Shown here: piece by piece, positions 35,141-45,138 of the stretch | Layout: each line of letters starts with the position of its first letter | Position numbering within the stretch: the stretch's first letter is position 1 | Assembly: GCA_013821425.1 (NCBI GenBank) | Contig: JACDGV010000016.1 | Coordinates: forward strand, 1 to 64,000 | Direction: 5' to 3' | DNA length: 64,000 nucleotides | Origin: Nitrosospira sp. | GTDB taxonomy: Bacteria > Pseudomonadota > Gammaproteobacteria > Burkholderiales > Nitrosomonadaceae | The notes under the pieces: generated by a model | Databases searched by the model: none | Told to the model about the DNA's origin: nothing | Seen by the model: the letters and a program-made list of their open reading frames with translations, nothing else | Position numbers and translations under genes: made by a program

Positions 35141-35707
35141 TCAAAGTTCCGGTCCGGATACGGCGTTTCGCGCCAGCCATTGTTCAAAAAAATCCTTGCT
35201 GACCAGGCCGCTCCTGACCTCGCGCTGGTGCTTTCGATCATAGAAATAAGTTCGCGGCACTTCGCCGTACCAGCGGCCATCGATCTCCAGACGCAAGCGT
35301 TCAGGTATATCCTCTGCGAAGACCCATTGCTCGACCTGGCCCAATCCATAGCTTTTCGCCCGGGAAACGAGCTGTGGCGCATCATCTACAGTGTCCGTGG
35401 CAACAAGCACGACATCCAGGTTGGGGTGGCTACGCTTGAGTTCACTTAAAATTCTCAGTTCAGTTGGGCAATATTGACAATCAAGCGACCACATCACGAG
35501 AATGAAAGGCTTCCCCTCGCGATTAGCAAGAACCTGCCCTAGACTTCCTGACGTGAAAGGGCGTATTGTTTCAGCTGCGCTGGCAATGCTCATGCCTAAC
35601 AGCGTCAGCACGAAAACAAAATGGCGTAACACCGAACGAACCGAGACGGGCAATATGTCTTCTGAATCAGGATTTGCGCTTGAGGGATAGGGCATTAGTA
35701 ATAACAT
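35141..35707 (-). CDS. Thioredoxin-like (TlpA-type) protein upstream of tonB
   Basis: 188 residues. A hydrophobic N-terminal segment (about 24-44) should export or anchor it. The thioredoxin fold has the active pair CQYC in VMWSLDCQYCPTEL, then DVVLVATDTVDD and the cis-Pro region EVPRTYFYD. Probable periplasmic thiol-disulfide role. First gene of the tonB operon. Start is uncertain: several codons near 35640-35707 would do. Confidence 0.8.
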   Translation of the reverse strand: MLLLMPYPSSANPDSEDILPVSVRSVLRHFVFVLTLLGMSIASAAETIRPFTSGSLGQVLANREGKPFILVMWSLDCQYCPTELRILSELKRSHPNLDVVLVATDTVDDAPQLVSRAKSYGLGQVEQWVFAEDIPERLRLEIDGRWYGEVPRTYFYDRKHQREVRSGLVSKDFFEQWLARNAVSGPEL

Positions 35708-36220
35708 TAGTAATGTGAATCTAATTGAGAATCAGTTGCACTCCACAAATGCATTTTACCACGAACCTGTAAACAGGGAAAAGTGGCGCAAGCGAAACCA
35801 GAATAATCTTCTGGCCGGTTCTGGCCGGCCCCGGCCCTGCTTGAAACCATGATAGGCGCGAAAACCCGATATCACAATGCGACAAATTGTCGCAGGCATA
35901 GATATGAAAGCTGCAATCGGATTAGGGAAGCCGCAGTGCTGACCGTACTTTGGGTGCCCATTTCGCAAAAGTTCGCATCTGAATCAACTCTCGGTTTCCG
36001 CCGCAGAGTCGATTGCAGCTCTTGAATCGCTGAACGTGAAATACAAAACCCTCCCTTTTCGCGATCTGGCATGTATTTCTGGCAAGAGATTCTCGTGGCT
36101 CGCAAAATTTGCTAACATGACGGGGGGCAGGGGGTCTCGAATACACTTCAGCCTGCAGAAATTTGATCATGCGGTCCTTGAAGTCTGCTTCCATTTCTCT
36201 CTTTCCATCGGCAATTTGTC
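35708..36220. other. 513-base divergent region between the tonB operon and the sigma gene
   Basis: No gene that I can support; the open frames look random. It should contain the promoter of the tonB operon. The perfect palindrome at 35878-35894 is listed separately. A CTGGCCGG repeat lies near 35810-35830. I did not find a clear Fur box by eye. Confidence 0.55.
35878..35894. promoter_or_regulatory. Perfect palindrome, possible operator
   Basis: TGCGACAAATTGTCGCA: 8-base arms around one central base, about 170 bases upstream of the tonB-operon start. The symmetry and size suit a dimeric repressor. The regulator is unknown. Confidence 0.4.
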
Positions 36221-36793
36221 CTGGCTACCCAACAGGAATTCTCTGATTTTCTGGCGGAAACCGAACGGCGCGCATACAAGCAGGCTTTGTTTGCCGTGCG
36301 AGATGAGCATTTGGCGCTTGATATTGTTCAGGAGTCCATGACTAAGCTTGTCGAAAAGTATGCCGCCAAGCCAGCAGGTGAATTACCCCTCCTGTTTCAG
36401 CGTATCCTGCAAAATTCCATACGGGATTTCTACCGCCGGCAGAAAACCCGGTCCTTATGGACTACGCTGTTTTCCTCGTTCCTGCCCTCTCAACGGGAAA
36501 AAGAAAACGAAGATTACGATCCACTAGAAACTTTGCAGCTAAAGGGGCCATCCGATTTTGATGATCCTTATAAACAACTGGAGCAATCGCAGCTTGTCTT
36601 TTTGCTTGAGAAAGCCATTGAAACTCTCCCTGGACGTCAACGGGAAGCTTTTCTTCTGCGTTACTGGGAGGAGATGGACGTGACGGAAACCGCAAAGATC
36701 ATGGGATGTTCCGAAGGAAGTGTAAAAACCCACTGTTCTCGTGCAACCCATGCTCTTGCCACCTTGTTAAAGAAAAAGGGAATCGCGTTATGA
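36221..36793 (+). CDS. ECF-type RNA polymerase sigma factor
   Basis: 190 residues if it starts at CTG 36221. No ATG, GTG or TTG lies upstream in frame (a stop lies at about 36178), and the first such codon, TTG 36287, would cut sigma region 2. Residues 1-75 fit region 2 (TQQEFSDFLAETERRAYKQ, DEHLALDIVQESMTKLVEKY). Region 4 has LPGRQREAFLLRYWEEMDV and MGCSEGSVKTHCSRATHAL. It is followed by DUF3619, DUF3106 and RDD genes, a set common in betaproteobacteria; DUF3619 probably acts as its anti-sigma factor. Confidence 0.85.
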   Translation: MATQQEFSDFLAETERRAYKQALFAVRDEHLALDIVQESMTKLVEKYAAKPAGELPLLFQRILQNSIRDFYRRQKTRSLWTTLFSSFLPSQREKENEDYDPLETLQLKGPSDFDDPYKQLEQSQLVFLLEKAIETLPGRQREAFLLRYWEEMDVTETAKIMGCSEGSVKTHCSRATHALATLLKKKGIAL

Positions 36794-37164
36794 ACCAGGA
36801 CGAAGTAGGGGAGACTGTAGCCCGGCTATTGGATAGAGGTTTGGGCGATATCAGGCAAGGCACATCAAGCCGTCTCCAACTCGCTCGCAGAACTGCCCTT
36901 AAAAGTTACGATATGGCCCAGACAAGGATTAGAGCCGGTCAGGGCGCCCTTGCGCAGAGTGGGCCCGAATGGCGTCTTGCAACCGGACAGCGGCTTTCTG
37001 TCGTCGCACTGCTGGTTGCTCTCGCGGGAATTCTCTATTGGCCAGGGTTGCAGCAGGTGGATGAAAACGAGGAAACCGACATAATGCTGCTTACCGATGA
37101 CCTGCCAGTCGAGGCTTATCTGGACAATGAGTTAGATACATGGTTAGATCCTTCCTGGCAATAG
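36790..37164 (+). CDS. DUF3619 membrane protein, putative anti-sigma factor
   Basis: 124 residues from ATG 36790, overlapping the sigma stop by 4 bases (ATGA). A soluble N-terminus (VARLLDRGLGDIRQGTSSRL) is followed by a single membrane segment (about 75-92) and an acidic tail rich in Asp/Glu. The coupling with a sigma gene and the topology suggest an anti-sigma role. This is inference; the family is uncharacterised. Confidence 0.85.
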   Translation: MNQDEVGETVARLLDRGLGDIRQGTSSRLQLARRTALKSYDMAQTRIRAGQGALAQSGPEWRLATGQRLSVVALLVALAGILYWPGLQQVDENEETDIMLLTDDLPVEAYLDNELDTWLDPSWQ

Positions 37165-37529
37165 CATTGTGCCTGTGCTTGTTGTTTTCCCCTCCGGCTT
37201 TAGCTGAAGCCGCTCAGCCTTCCTGGGACGAACTCACGACTCAACAAAGGGAAGTCCTGGCTCCGCTTGCGGAAGCATGGAACAGTATGGATCCGGCAAA
37301 AAAAAAGAAATGGCTCGGCATCGTTAAACGCTATCCGGGGATGACTCCTTCAGAGCAGCGCCGCACCCAGACACAGATGCGGGAGTGGTATTCGCTTACG
37401 CTTGAGCAACGCGATTTCGTTCGCGAGAAATATAAAATGATCAACAAGCTTCCTCCCGAGAAGCGTCAGGAAATAAAGCGAAAATGGCGCGACCATAAGC
37501 GGGATTTTGAAGGCCGGACGCCGGAATAA
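37140..37529 (+). CDS. DUF3106 exported protein
   Basis: 129 residues, overlapping DUF3619 by 25 bases. A signal peptide (about 1-22, ALA) is followed by a helical domain with repeated W-x and P motifs: PSWDELTTQQREVLAPLAEAW, KKWLGIVKRYPGMTPSEQRR, LPPEKRQEIKRKWRDHK. Function unknown. A periplasmic partner of the sigma/DUF3619 pair is possible. Confidence 0.85.
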   Translation: MVRSFLAIALCLCLLFSPPALAEAAQPSWDELTTQQREVLAPLAEAWNSMDPAKKKKWLGIVKRYPGMTPSEQRRTQTQMREWYSLTLEQRDFVREKYKMINKLPPEKRQEIKRKWRDHKRDFEGRTPE

Positions 37530-37615
37530 TCGCTATAACGCGGCCACCCGATGTTCATTAGCGCCGAACCTACAAAAAAGACCAAAGCGTCGCCTTAAAT
37601 GAATTCCTCGATAGG

Positions 37616-38032
37616 ATGAGAACCGCCGCATCTGGATTCTGGCGACGACTGTTGAGCATGATTTACGAATCGCTGATATTGACCGCAGTTCTGTTTATTG
37701 CCGGTTTCGTTTTTCATCTCGTATTCAGGGATACCAGTTCCATTCTTTTCCGCCCCGTATTTCAGCTCTATGTCCTGATGGTTGCGGGTATTTATTTCAC
37801 CTGGTTCTGGACCCATGGCGGACAAACCCTGCCGATGCAGACCTGGAATCTCCGTGTAGTCAGTGCCGACGGGCAGAGAGTTTATTTAAAGCAGGCAGTC
37901 GCGCGTTATTTGTTTGCGGTAGTGGGCTTTTTTTTCTTTGGCTGCGGTATATTGTGGGCGTTAATCGACCGGGACCGGCTTTTCCTGCATGACCGGCTAG
38001 CGGGTACCCGCATCGTAAGAGTGGAGGGGTAA
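37616..38032 (+). CDS. RDD-family membrane protein
   Basis: 138 residues with three to four membrane helices. The RDD signature reads GFWRRLLSMIYESLILTAVLF, with an R but no D-D in the first helix region; GGQTLPMQTWNLRVV and DRDRLFLHDRLAGTRIV match well. Family function is poorly known. Last gene of the sigma-factor operon; the MITE-like element follows 40 bases later. Confidence 0.85.
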   Translation: MRTAASGFWRRLLSMIYESLILTAVLFIAGFVFHLVFRDTSSILFRPVFQLYVLMVAGIYFTWFWTHGGQTLPMQTWNLRVVSADGQRVYLKQAVARYLFAVVGFFFFGCGILWALIDRDRLFLHDRLAGTRIVRVEG

Positions 38033-38071
38033 GTCAGGTATAAATTGCGAGATCCAGGTAAAGGTCGTTAG

Positions 38072-38397
38072 GGAAGCCCTGAACAAGTCTCACGTGGGCG
38101 GGGTCCTTCTGGGTCCTTAGGAGATGGGGCGCGAAAGGCGACAACGCGAATGGTTGCGACCGCGCAGGGTGGAGCAGTATCTTCCGAAGGAAGAGGCGCA
38201 GGCGCCACAGAGACGTCAACCCGGCCCAGGCATCCCGCCGCTGTCCCGTCCCCGCTTGGCGGGCTCGCCGACAATGCTATGGGCAGGGCGCTGTGTTGCA
38301 CTCCTTGGATCGTAGACCCAGCTACGACCTGTGCCGTGCGCCTTGTGATCATTCCGATTCTACCGCAACCGCTCCAGAGGGCTTGTTCAGGATTTCC
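38072..38397. mobile_element. MITE-like element, IS5-group type ends
   Basis: The left end GGAAGCCCTGAACAAG (38072-38087) and the right end, read on the complement, GGAAATCCTGAACAAG (38382-38397), are 16-base inverted repeats with two mismatches. Both are flanked by TTAG (38068-38071 and 38398-38401), a YTAR target duplication as made by IS5-group elements. The 326 bases inside have no transposase frame. A matching solitary left end lies at 6418-6435. Confidence 0.7.
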
Positions 38398-38502
38398 TTA
38401 GGTAACCCTCCCTATAGGACAAACAGCATGCCAGGGAAAATTGGGCGGACAGGCTCGGCGTGTAAGCGGTCTTTCTTTTTTTAAAGCTTTCCTGCCAGTC
38501 CC

Positions 38503-39963
38503 TTAGGCCGTTCCTCCGACCGTTAGCCCATCTATACGCAGCGTGGGCTGACCCACCCCTACAGGCACGCTTTGACCTTCTTTGCCACATGTGCCAACGC
38601 CGGGATCCAGCGACATATCGTTGCCTATCATTGAAACGCGCGTAAGCACATCGGGACCATTGCCAATCAGCGTCGCCCCTTTTACCGGATAGGAAATTTT
38701 CCCATCTTCGATCATATACGCTTCCGCTGCGGAAAAGACAAATTTGCCGCTTGTGATATCCACCTGGCCGCCCCCAAAATTTACCGCATACAGGCCATGT
38801 TTGACCGAAGCAATGATCTCCTCAGGACTCTTGTCCCCGTTCAGCATATAAGTGTTAGTCATGCGCGGCATAGGAATATGAGCAAATGATTCGCGTCTCG
38901 CATTACCAGTAACAGGTACGTTCATCAGGCGTGCATTGAGACTGTCTTGCAAGTATCCCTTGAGAATCCCATTTTCGATCAGCACCGTGCACTGGGTAGG
39001 ATTGCCCTCATCATCAATATTAAGCGATCCACGACGCCGTGCAATAGTGCCATCGTCGACCACAGTCACGCCCGCCGCGGCAACCCGCTCACCGATGCGA
39101 CCGGAAAATGCGGAACTGCCCTTGCGGTTGAAATCTCCTTCCAATCCGTGGCCGATAGCCTCATGCAGCAGTATGCCGGGCCATCCGGCACCCAGCACAA
39201 CTGTCATCGTACCCGCTGGCGCCGGTTTCGCACTCAGATTGACGATCGCCTGATGCACCGCTTTGGCAGCATAGTCGCGCAGCACGTCATCCGTAAAATA
39301 CGCGTAATCGAAGCGTCCTCCGCCACCAGCCACGCCTTGTTCACGATTGCCGTTTTCCTCGGCAATGACCTGCAACGAAACTCGCACGAGCGGCCGCACG
39401 TCGGCGGCCACCAGCCCGTCGCTGCGCGCCACCAGTATCACCTCATATTCTCCCGCGAGAGATGCCATGACCTGGATAACACGTTTATCAATGGCACGAG
39501 CGTAACTTTCGAGCTTTTCAAGCAGCGCCACCTTGTCCGTATCCTTGAGACTGGCAATAGGATCTTGGGGCAAATAAAGTTCGCGGCCTTTGCTGCGTCT
39601 CACTGCCTGTACCGATTGCGAAACGCCATGGCGTGCAATCGCGCGAGTGGCCTGCGCCGCGGAGGCTAGTGCCGGCATGCTGATATCATCAGAATAAGCG
39701 AACGCGGTTTTATCGCCGCTAACGGCACGCACACCTACTCCCTGATCAATGTTAAAGCTCCCCGATTTGACTATGCCTTCCTCCAGTGCCCAGCCTTCGG
39801 CACGGGTATACTGAAAATACAGATCAGCGTACTCGACATGGTGTGCAAGCATTTGGCCGAACACCTTCTGTAACCCGGCTGTATCTATCTCGTGCGGCAT
39901 CAATAGGCAACGGTTAGCAGTGGCGAAAAGGTCCTCGGATTGGATAGTAGGTTCTGTAATCAT
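38503..39963 (-). CDS. tldD: TldD, metalloprotease of the TldD/TldE pair
   Basis: 486 residues from the ATG at 39963; an upstream TTG at 39996 would overlap the nitrilase gene. The zinc motif [11 protein letters not shown], the segment [15 protein letters not shown] and the C-terminal [20 protein letters not shown] mark TldD. With TldE (PmbA, not in the window) it degrades unfolded peptides and matures microcins and CcdA. The nit and yhdP genes upstream form a conserved betaproteobacterial run. Confidence 0.95.
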   Translation of the reverse strand: MITEPTIQSEDLFATANRCLLMPHEIDTAGLQKVFGQMLAHHVEYADLYFQYTRAEGWALEEGIVKSGSFNIDQGVGVRAVSGDKTAFAYSDDISMPALASAAQATRAIARHGVSQSVQAVRRSKGRELYLPQDPIASLKDTDKVALLEKLESYARAIDKRVIQVMASLAGEYEVILVARSDGLVAADVRPLVRVSLQVIAEENGNREQGVAGGGGRFDYAYFTDDVLRDYAAKAVHQAIVNLSAKPAPAGTMTVVLGAGWPGILLHEAIGHGLEGDFNRKGSSAFSGRIGERVAAAGVTVVDDGTIARRRGSLNIDDEGNPTQCTVLIENGILKGYLQDSLNARLMNVPVTGNARRESFAHIPMPRMTNTYMLNGDKSPEEIIASVKHGLYAVNFGGGQVDITSGKFVFSAAEAYMIEDGKISYPVKGATLIGNGPDVLTRVSMIGNDMSLDPGVGTCGKEGQSVPVGVGQPTLRIDGLTVGGTA

Positions 39964-39992
39964 ATGTTCCGCCAAAAATGTGTGCGAGAGAC

Positions 39993-40856
39993 TCAACAGT
40001 GATGTAGGGTGCGATGGTTCAACGCCGGCAAACTATTACGCAAGCTTGCCTGATACTCTGCCTTGATATCCGCAATCACCACCCCGGATCCGCGCGGAAG
40101 GCGGTCGAGAACCACTCCCCAGGGGTCGACTATCATGCTATCCCCATGCGTTTCGCGGCCATTGCTGTGATATCCGCCCTGAGCGGGCGCGACGACATAC
40201 GCGAGGTTTTCAATGGCGCGGGCGCGAATCAGTGTTTCCCAGTGGGCCTTCCCGGTAATTGCGGTAAAAGCTGCCGGGGCGAAAATGATATCGACTTGCC
40301 CCATAGAACGGTAAAGCTCCGGGAAACGCAGGTCATAGCAAATGGAAAGACCGATCCGACCGAACGGAGAGTCAACGGCAACGACACCGCAGCCGGCTTC
40401 GATGGTTTCTTCCTCGGCATAGCGTTCTTGGCCCAGCTCCAGGCCGAATAGATGAATTTTGTCATAACGCGCAACCTGCTCGCCTTTGTCGTCATAAACC
40501 AGGCAGCTATTTCTCACTTTATCCGGTCTGGATGACGCCAATGGCACAGAGCCGCCTACGAGCCAGATACCCAGACGTCTAGCGATATTACCCAGGAACT
40601 GCTGTATCGGTCCCAGATTAACTTCTTCGCGCGCCTCTAGCCGGTCGGCATCGCTCATTCCCATAAGGCAAAAATATTCCGGCAACGCTGCCAGCTTCGC
40701 CCCTTGTGATGCTGCCATTTCAAGCAGTCGGGCGGCTTCCTCCAGATTTTGGCGAACATCGGGCCCCGCTGCCATCTGGATTGCGGCGACGCGAGTGGAT
40801 CCGGGGCGTATTCCCTTGTGCATGGATTCGTTGCCAGCTGTTGCGTTATCACGCAT
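39993..40856 (-). CDS. Carbon-nitrogen hydrolase (nitrilase superfamily, Nit1-like)
   Basis: 287 residues. The catalytic triad is present: Glu in LPEYFCLMG, Lys in RYDKIHLFG and Cys in [14 protein letters not shown]. It most resembles Nit1/Nit2-type amidases that hydrolyse deaminated glutathione. An in-frame MHKGIRPG start (12 residues in) is possible. It lies between yhdP and tldD on the same strand. Confidence 0.92.
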   Translation of the reverse strand: MRDNATAGNESMHKGIRPGSTRVAAIQMAAGPDVRQNLEEAARLLEMAASQGAKLAALPEYFCLMGMSDADRLEAREEVNLGPIQQFLGNIARRLGIWLVGGSVPLASSRPDKVRNSCLVYDDKGEQVARYDKIHLFGLELGQERYAEEETIEAGCGVVAVDSPFGRIGLSICYDLRFPELYRSMGQVDIIFAPAAFTAITGKAHWETLIRARAIENLAYVVAPAQGGYHSNGRETHGDSMIVDPWGVVLDRLPRGSGVVIADIKAEYQASLRNSLPALNHRTLHHC

Positions 40857-41088
40857 GTTTAGAGGCGAGTACCATAGTTAGCTAATCAGACCTGTAGGCT
40901 ACGCGCACCGGACACAAAAGAAAAGGAGCGGCGTCAAAGGAAGCAGCGTAACCGAAAACGATGTATTAATAAACCCTCGAGGAGGCCGGCTGGTAAAAAT
41001 CACGCCGGTGCCACCAGGACGGTAGCGTTGACGCATAATGTATTCCAGTCCGCTTCAATGAAGCTCAGCCGGCTGCGCTGGAAATATT

Positions 41089-44000
41089 TTACCGCTCATC
41101 CTGGCCCGATTCCCGCGGCCACCGCGATAACTTGGTTACGACGGGATCGGTCCAGGTGCCGGTAACGTTGTATTCACTGGATGTAACCGGATTCTGGAAG
41201 GCCGTACTTGCGATCACCGAAGCCATGCCCACGACGGGAGCGGCCAATCCATACGACGGGGTAACTTTAATATGCAGTTCTTGGGTTTCTGCTTCAAGAT
41301 TCAGCTCGCCATTCATGACAACCTTTGCCGCGGGCCCGTCAACTTTGAGATCATCAGTGGAGGCAACGCCTTGGGCAATCCTGACGTCTCCCGAGATGTC
41401 ATCGAAACCGAAACCTTCACTAAACACATCGTGAAAGTCCAGTGTAATTCTTCGAGGAAGCGCGCGGAGATCGAAAATTCCGAACAGCCTGCCAATTCCA
41501 GGTTCGAATTTGGGAAACTGGCCTCGCTTCGCATTTATTTTGAAGCTCCCGGACAAAGTTGCATAATCAATCGACAAGGGGCTGCCATGCCAGGACAATA
41601 CGCCTTCAATTTTGCCGCTGCCGCGTTTCACGCGCTCAGGATGGCCAAGGCGGGTCAGGAACTTGCCAATATTGCTCGCTTCCAGTGTAAGAGCAACCTG
41701 TACGCGCGGAGGTGCGGCGCGGCTTTGCCACAAGCCCCGCGCGGTAATAGAGCTATCCGGACTGGTTATATGCAGTTTCTGGATACGCCAATTCTGTTCC
41801 TGTGGCTTGGCCGTCAATTCCAGTTTCCCCAGATTTTTCCCCCCGACGAGAAAGATGTCGGCGGTCACATCAAGAATGGGCAAGTTTTTTTCCTGCTGCT
41901 GCGGTAGCGTTTCAGGGCTCGATTTGGGAGAAGATCTCCCGGGAATCACCAATCTGTTCAATCGCGCGACCAGCTTTCCATCTGCAGATGGATCCCAGTG
42001 GACGTCACCGCTGACCTCATTGCTTGCAATGCTGGAGTGCCACCCCCGGTCTTCCTTGCGGGCGTTCAGAGTCAGATTATCGAAGCGCCTGCCGAGAAAT
42101 TCAACAGCGCCAATGTCCAGGTTAATGTTCGTCAAATTGGATGAAAACGTGGAGCCATCATTTAGCTGCATCAGCAACCCACGCCATCGATCCAGGTTAA
42201 GCGAGGACAGCCTACCCTGTACGGATATGCCTGGCTTCCCGGTTAGGGAAAGGGGTGTTCCGCCGAAAGTCACAATGCCATGTTCCGTTTGATACTTTCC
42301 CGCTTCATCTTGAATACGCGCGAGTTTCGCGGTTACGACGTTTCCATACCTGAAGGTGAGTTCATCCCTATCGGGGCCTACGGCTTTCCGTTCAAACCGA
42401 AGCAATGCGCTATCGGTGGAAGCCTTCGAAAAAGGCTCGGGCAGATCCGAGGTTATGCCCCGCAATGATGATTCGATCGACACATCCACCAAAGTCTCCT
42501 TTACGTTGATGGCGGCTCGCCAGTCCGCGCTGCCGCGTAAACGCCTTGTCCATGACTGTGCGGCAGGGGGGTCTCCTCGCTGCCAGGACAGGTCCGAATT
42601 ATCGAGGTTGATCCTGCCATGCGCGGACAGGCGCGTACTTCCGTCTGGCATATCAACGGAATTGATGCTTGCCGGTCCCCCGAGCAACCGCGCAGTCACA
42701 TTCTCCATCCGGATTCCGGCTTCAGTAAAAGTCACCGTGCCATTAATCGAATCCGCGCCGGGTATTTTCGGGCCCAGATGGACCTCATTATCGATGAATT
42801 GATAACTACCCGAAAGCTTCATTGCCCCCGGGTGATGCAAGGGGATATCCAGCTGAAGCTGCAGCTGCCCGTTTCCCGTAACGCTAATATCGTTGACAAG
42901 ACCTTCGTAACGATTTGGCGCCATATTTTGTGCAGCAAGTCGCATGAACTCCCCGGTTGCGCCGCTTGCTTCGACTTCGCCTTTCATCAAGGCGTCGGCC
43001 GCGGTAATGTCGGCAATGTATACCTTCCCCCTGCTTAAATTCGCTCCCTGAATGGTGGCGTGTGAAGTGTCGAATTCCATGCGGCCGCGATGAAACTGCA
43101 AATGTCCCGATATATTCTCTATACGCGGCCATTGCGGAATATTATCCAGCGTCACCTCTGACGCTTTCGCGTGCAAGCGGAAAATCCCGTTTCGCCGGAC
43201 GAACGGGAAGTTGGAGAGGTCTCCCTTCAGATGGAGCCGGATATCCGAAAATTCCCCCCCCGCAATAGAGTTCTCAAGCCAATCGCGAGAGCGGCTATTT
43301 GTTCCCTGGGGCAGATGATGCACGAGATAGCGGGCATCCGCACGTGTCACATGACCTGCCAGATCGAGGACACCCGGGCCGTGGGAAGTGCTACGGTAAC
43401 TTCCGTAAGCTGATCCGGCAGCGTGATCATTGGAGAAAGAAATATTGCTGAACTTGAATACCAGGGAATCGTTATCGGCCAAACGATTCCAGCTGGCCTG
43501 TCCGGTTAGGGTCTCCAGCTTCAACGGCTCTTTGAATACATGAGAAAAATCCAGAATGGCGTTTTGAGAATTCAGGCTCAGCGTGCCGCCGTGTTCGCCA
43601 ATGTCTGCATTGCCCGTAATGCCGCGAAACGCCGGCAACGCGCCAGATTCCTTCATGCCCAGGTTAGTGAATCCCCCTTTCGCGCTAAAAGTGGTGGGAG
43701 TGGACCATTCGTCACGCCATTTTGCCCGGATATGGTGGACTTGACCGCGCGGTGAAAGTTTGTGAAGCCTCTCGCGTAGTGGCGCGTCCAATGGGAAGTA
43801 TTTAGCAAGACCGACAACGGATTCCAGATTCAGGGTGTCGAGGCTCAATTTCCCGCTACCGGGTTTCCCGCGTTGGCTGGGGATTAACTGCAGCGAAAAA
43901 TTCAGGGGCCGTAATTCCTGCTTGTTACGCAGAGAAGCGCTCAGGCCCTTGGAGAATATTTCAATACCTTCCGTCGATCCGTGGCGTATTTGTCGCCATC

Positions 44001-44937
44001 CCACTCTACCTCGCAAATGAGCGACGCTCAATTCCGGCAAATCCGATGCCAGCCGTGTTTTGACATCACGTAGACGCATATCCACCGTGATTTTCTTTAT
44101 GTCTTCGCCGTCTATTCCTGCCCACATGCGGAGCGCTCCCCCACCCCTGCTCAACTTTATTTCCGGAGGAAAAGGGAGCCAGAGGCTCAACGCGGCGACA
44201 TCAGCGTGATCGATTTGTGTGAACAGCCGGCCTTGCCACAGCGCAGGGTTGTCGAATGATACGCTAGTGAAATCACCGCGGATATCCAATCGGGTGGCAA
44301 GCTCGGCAGGAGCAACCGCATTTAAGCCAAAGCGATGGTGGCTTCCGCGATTCTCAAGCCGCAGGTTGACCAGCAGATCCAGTTCCGGAGCGCCGCGCTG
44401 GTCGTCCTGCCAGAGGATACTGGCGTTGTTGATCAGGACTCGTCTCTGGTTCAATAACCAGTCAGATAATCCGTTTTCGTTTCCCGTCCATTCTTTGTTG
44501 AGTGCGAATCCCGCCACGTGGATCATGCCTTCGGCGTCACGTCGCACAATCAGGTCGGGCTGGTCGATCTCGATTTCGCGGAAATGCAACTTTCCATGTA
44601 CTATTGAACGCCAGGAAAGCGTGCCTTCCAATCGATGAAGCAGTAGCATGATGTCACCATCTTTATCATGCACCCTTATGGCGCGCATCATCATATGAGG
44701 GCGAAATCCGTCCCAATTCGCGCTGATCTTACCTATGGTGACGTATTGCCCGGAAGCATGGCTGATGGCGGAAGCAATGCTTTCGCGGTATTGCTCAATT
44801 TCCGGTAGCAGCCAGTAGCGCAGTGACAACAGCAGCAGCGAAAATGAGGCCGCAACGGCAATTACCACCCAAGTCAACAGCCGGAGCAGCAGGAGCCCGC
44901 CCGGTCGCGCTGGGCGAAAAATTGCTGATAAGTCCAA
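41089..44937 (-). CDS. yhdP: YhdP-family AsmA-like membrane protein
   Basis: 1282 residues. An N-terminal membrane segment (about 13-38) is followed by a very long, repetitive beta-rich region and a C-terminal domain (RRITLDFHDVFSEGFGFDDISG, VDGPAAKVVMNGELNLEAETQ). The length and the conserved ends match YhdP, one of the AsmA-like proteins that carry phospholipids from the inner to the outer membrane. Divergent from glnE. Confidence 0.93.
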   Translation of the reverse strand: MDLSAIFRPARPGGLLLLRLLTWVVIAVAASFSLLLLSLRYWLLPEIEQYRESIASAISHASGQYVTIGKISANWDGFRPHMMMRAIRVHDKDGDIMLLLHRLEGTLSWRSIVHGKLHFREIEIDQPDLIVRRDAEGMIHVAGFALNKEWTGNENGLSDWLLNQRRVLINNASILWQDDQRGAPELDLLVNLRLENRGSHHRFGLNAVAPAELATRLDIRGDFTSVSFDNPALWQGRLFTQIDHADVAALSLWLPFPPEIKLSRGGGALRMWAGIDGEDIKKITVDMRLRDVKTRLASDLPELSVAHLRGRVGWRQIRHGSTEGIEIFSKGLSASLRNKQELRPLNFSLQLIPSQRGKPGSGKLSLDTLNLESVVGLAKYFPLDAPLRERLHKLSPRGQVHHIRAKWRDEWSTPTTFSAKGGFTNLGMKESGALPAFRGITGNADIGEHGGTLSLNSQNAILDFSHVFKEPLKLETLTGQASWNRLADNDSLVFKFSNISFSNDHAAGSAYGSYRSTSHGPGVLDLAGHVTRADARYLVHHLPQGTNSRSRDWLENSIAGGEFSDIRLHLKGDLSNFPFVRRNGIFRLHAKASEVTLDNIPQWPRIENISGHLQFHRGRMEFDTSHATIQGANLSRGKVYIADITAADALMKGEVEASGATGEFMRLAAQNMAPNRYEGLVNDISVTGNGQLQLQLDIPLHHPGAMKLSGSYQFIDNEVHLGPKIPGADSINGTVTFTEAGIRMENVTARLLGGPASINSVDMPDGSTRLSAHGRINLDNSDLSWQRGDPPAAQSWTRRLRGSADWRAAINVKETLVDVSIESSLRGITSDLPEPFSKASTDSALLRFERKAVGPDRDELTFRYGNVVTAKLARIQDEAGKYQTEHGIVTFGGTPLSLTGKPGISVQGRLSSLNLDRWRGLLMQLNDGSTFSSNLTNINLDIGAVEFLGRRFDNLTLNARKEDRGWHSSIASNEVSGDVHWDPSADGKLVARLNRLVIPGRSSPKSSPETLPQQQEKNLPILDVTADIFLVGGKNLGKLELTAKPQEQNWRIQKLHITSPDSSITARGLWQSRAAPPRVQVALTLEASNIGKFLTRLGHPERVKRGSGKIEGVLSWHGSPLSIDYATLSGSFKINAKRGQFPKFEPGIGRLFGIFDLRALPRRITLDFHDVFSEGFGFDDISGDVRIAQGVASTDDLKVDGPAAKVVMNGELNLEAETQELHIKVTPSYGLAAPVVGMASVIASTAFQNPVTSSEYNVTGTWTDPVVTKLSRWPRESGQDER

Positions 44938-45138
44938 TAAACAGTTCCAGTAATATACCTGCGCGGAGGGGCATCTCTACCGCTACGGTTGGCCGCGAGC
45001 TCTGCGATCTTATGATCCGGAGAGATCTGAAAGCGAATTAGATACAGCAGGCGATGCTTCGTTCAATCCCCGGAAAAAGAGGAAACATGTCGTCTGGATA
45101 TCCTTTTGTGACTTTATTGTAACCCCGAAACCTCAACC

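Noticed and set aside
35922-36194. 90-codon minus-strand open frame upstream of the sigma gene
   Set aside because: No ribosome site, no family likeness, and it overlaps several other random frames in the same gap.
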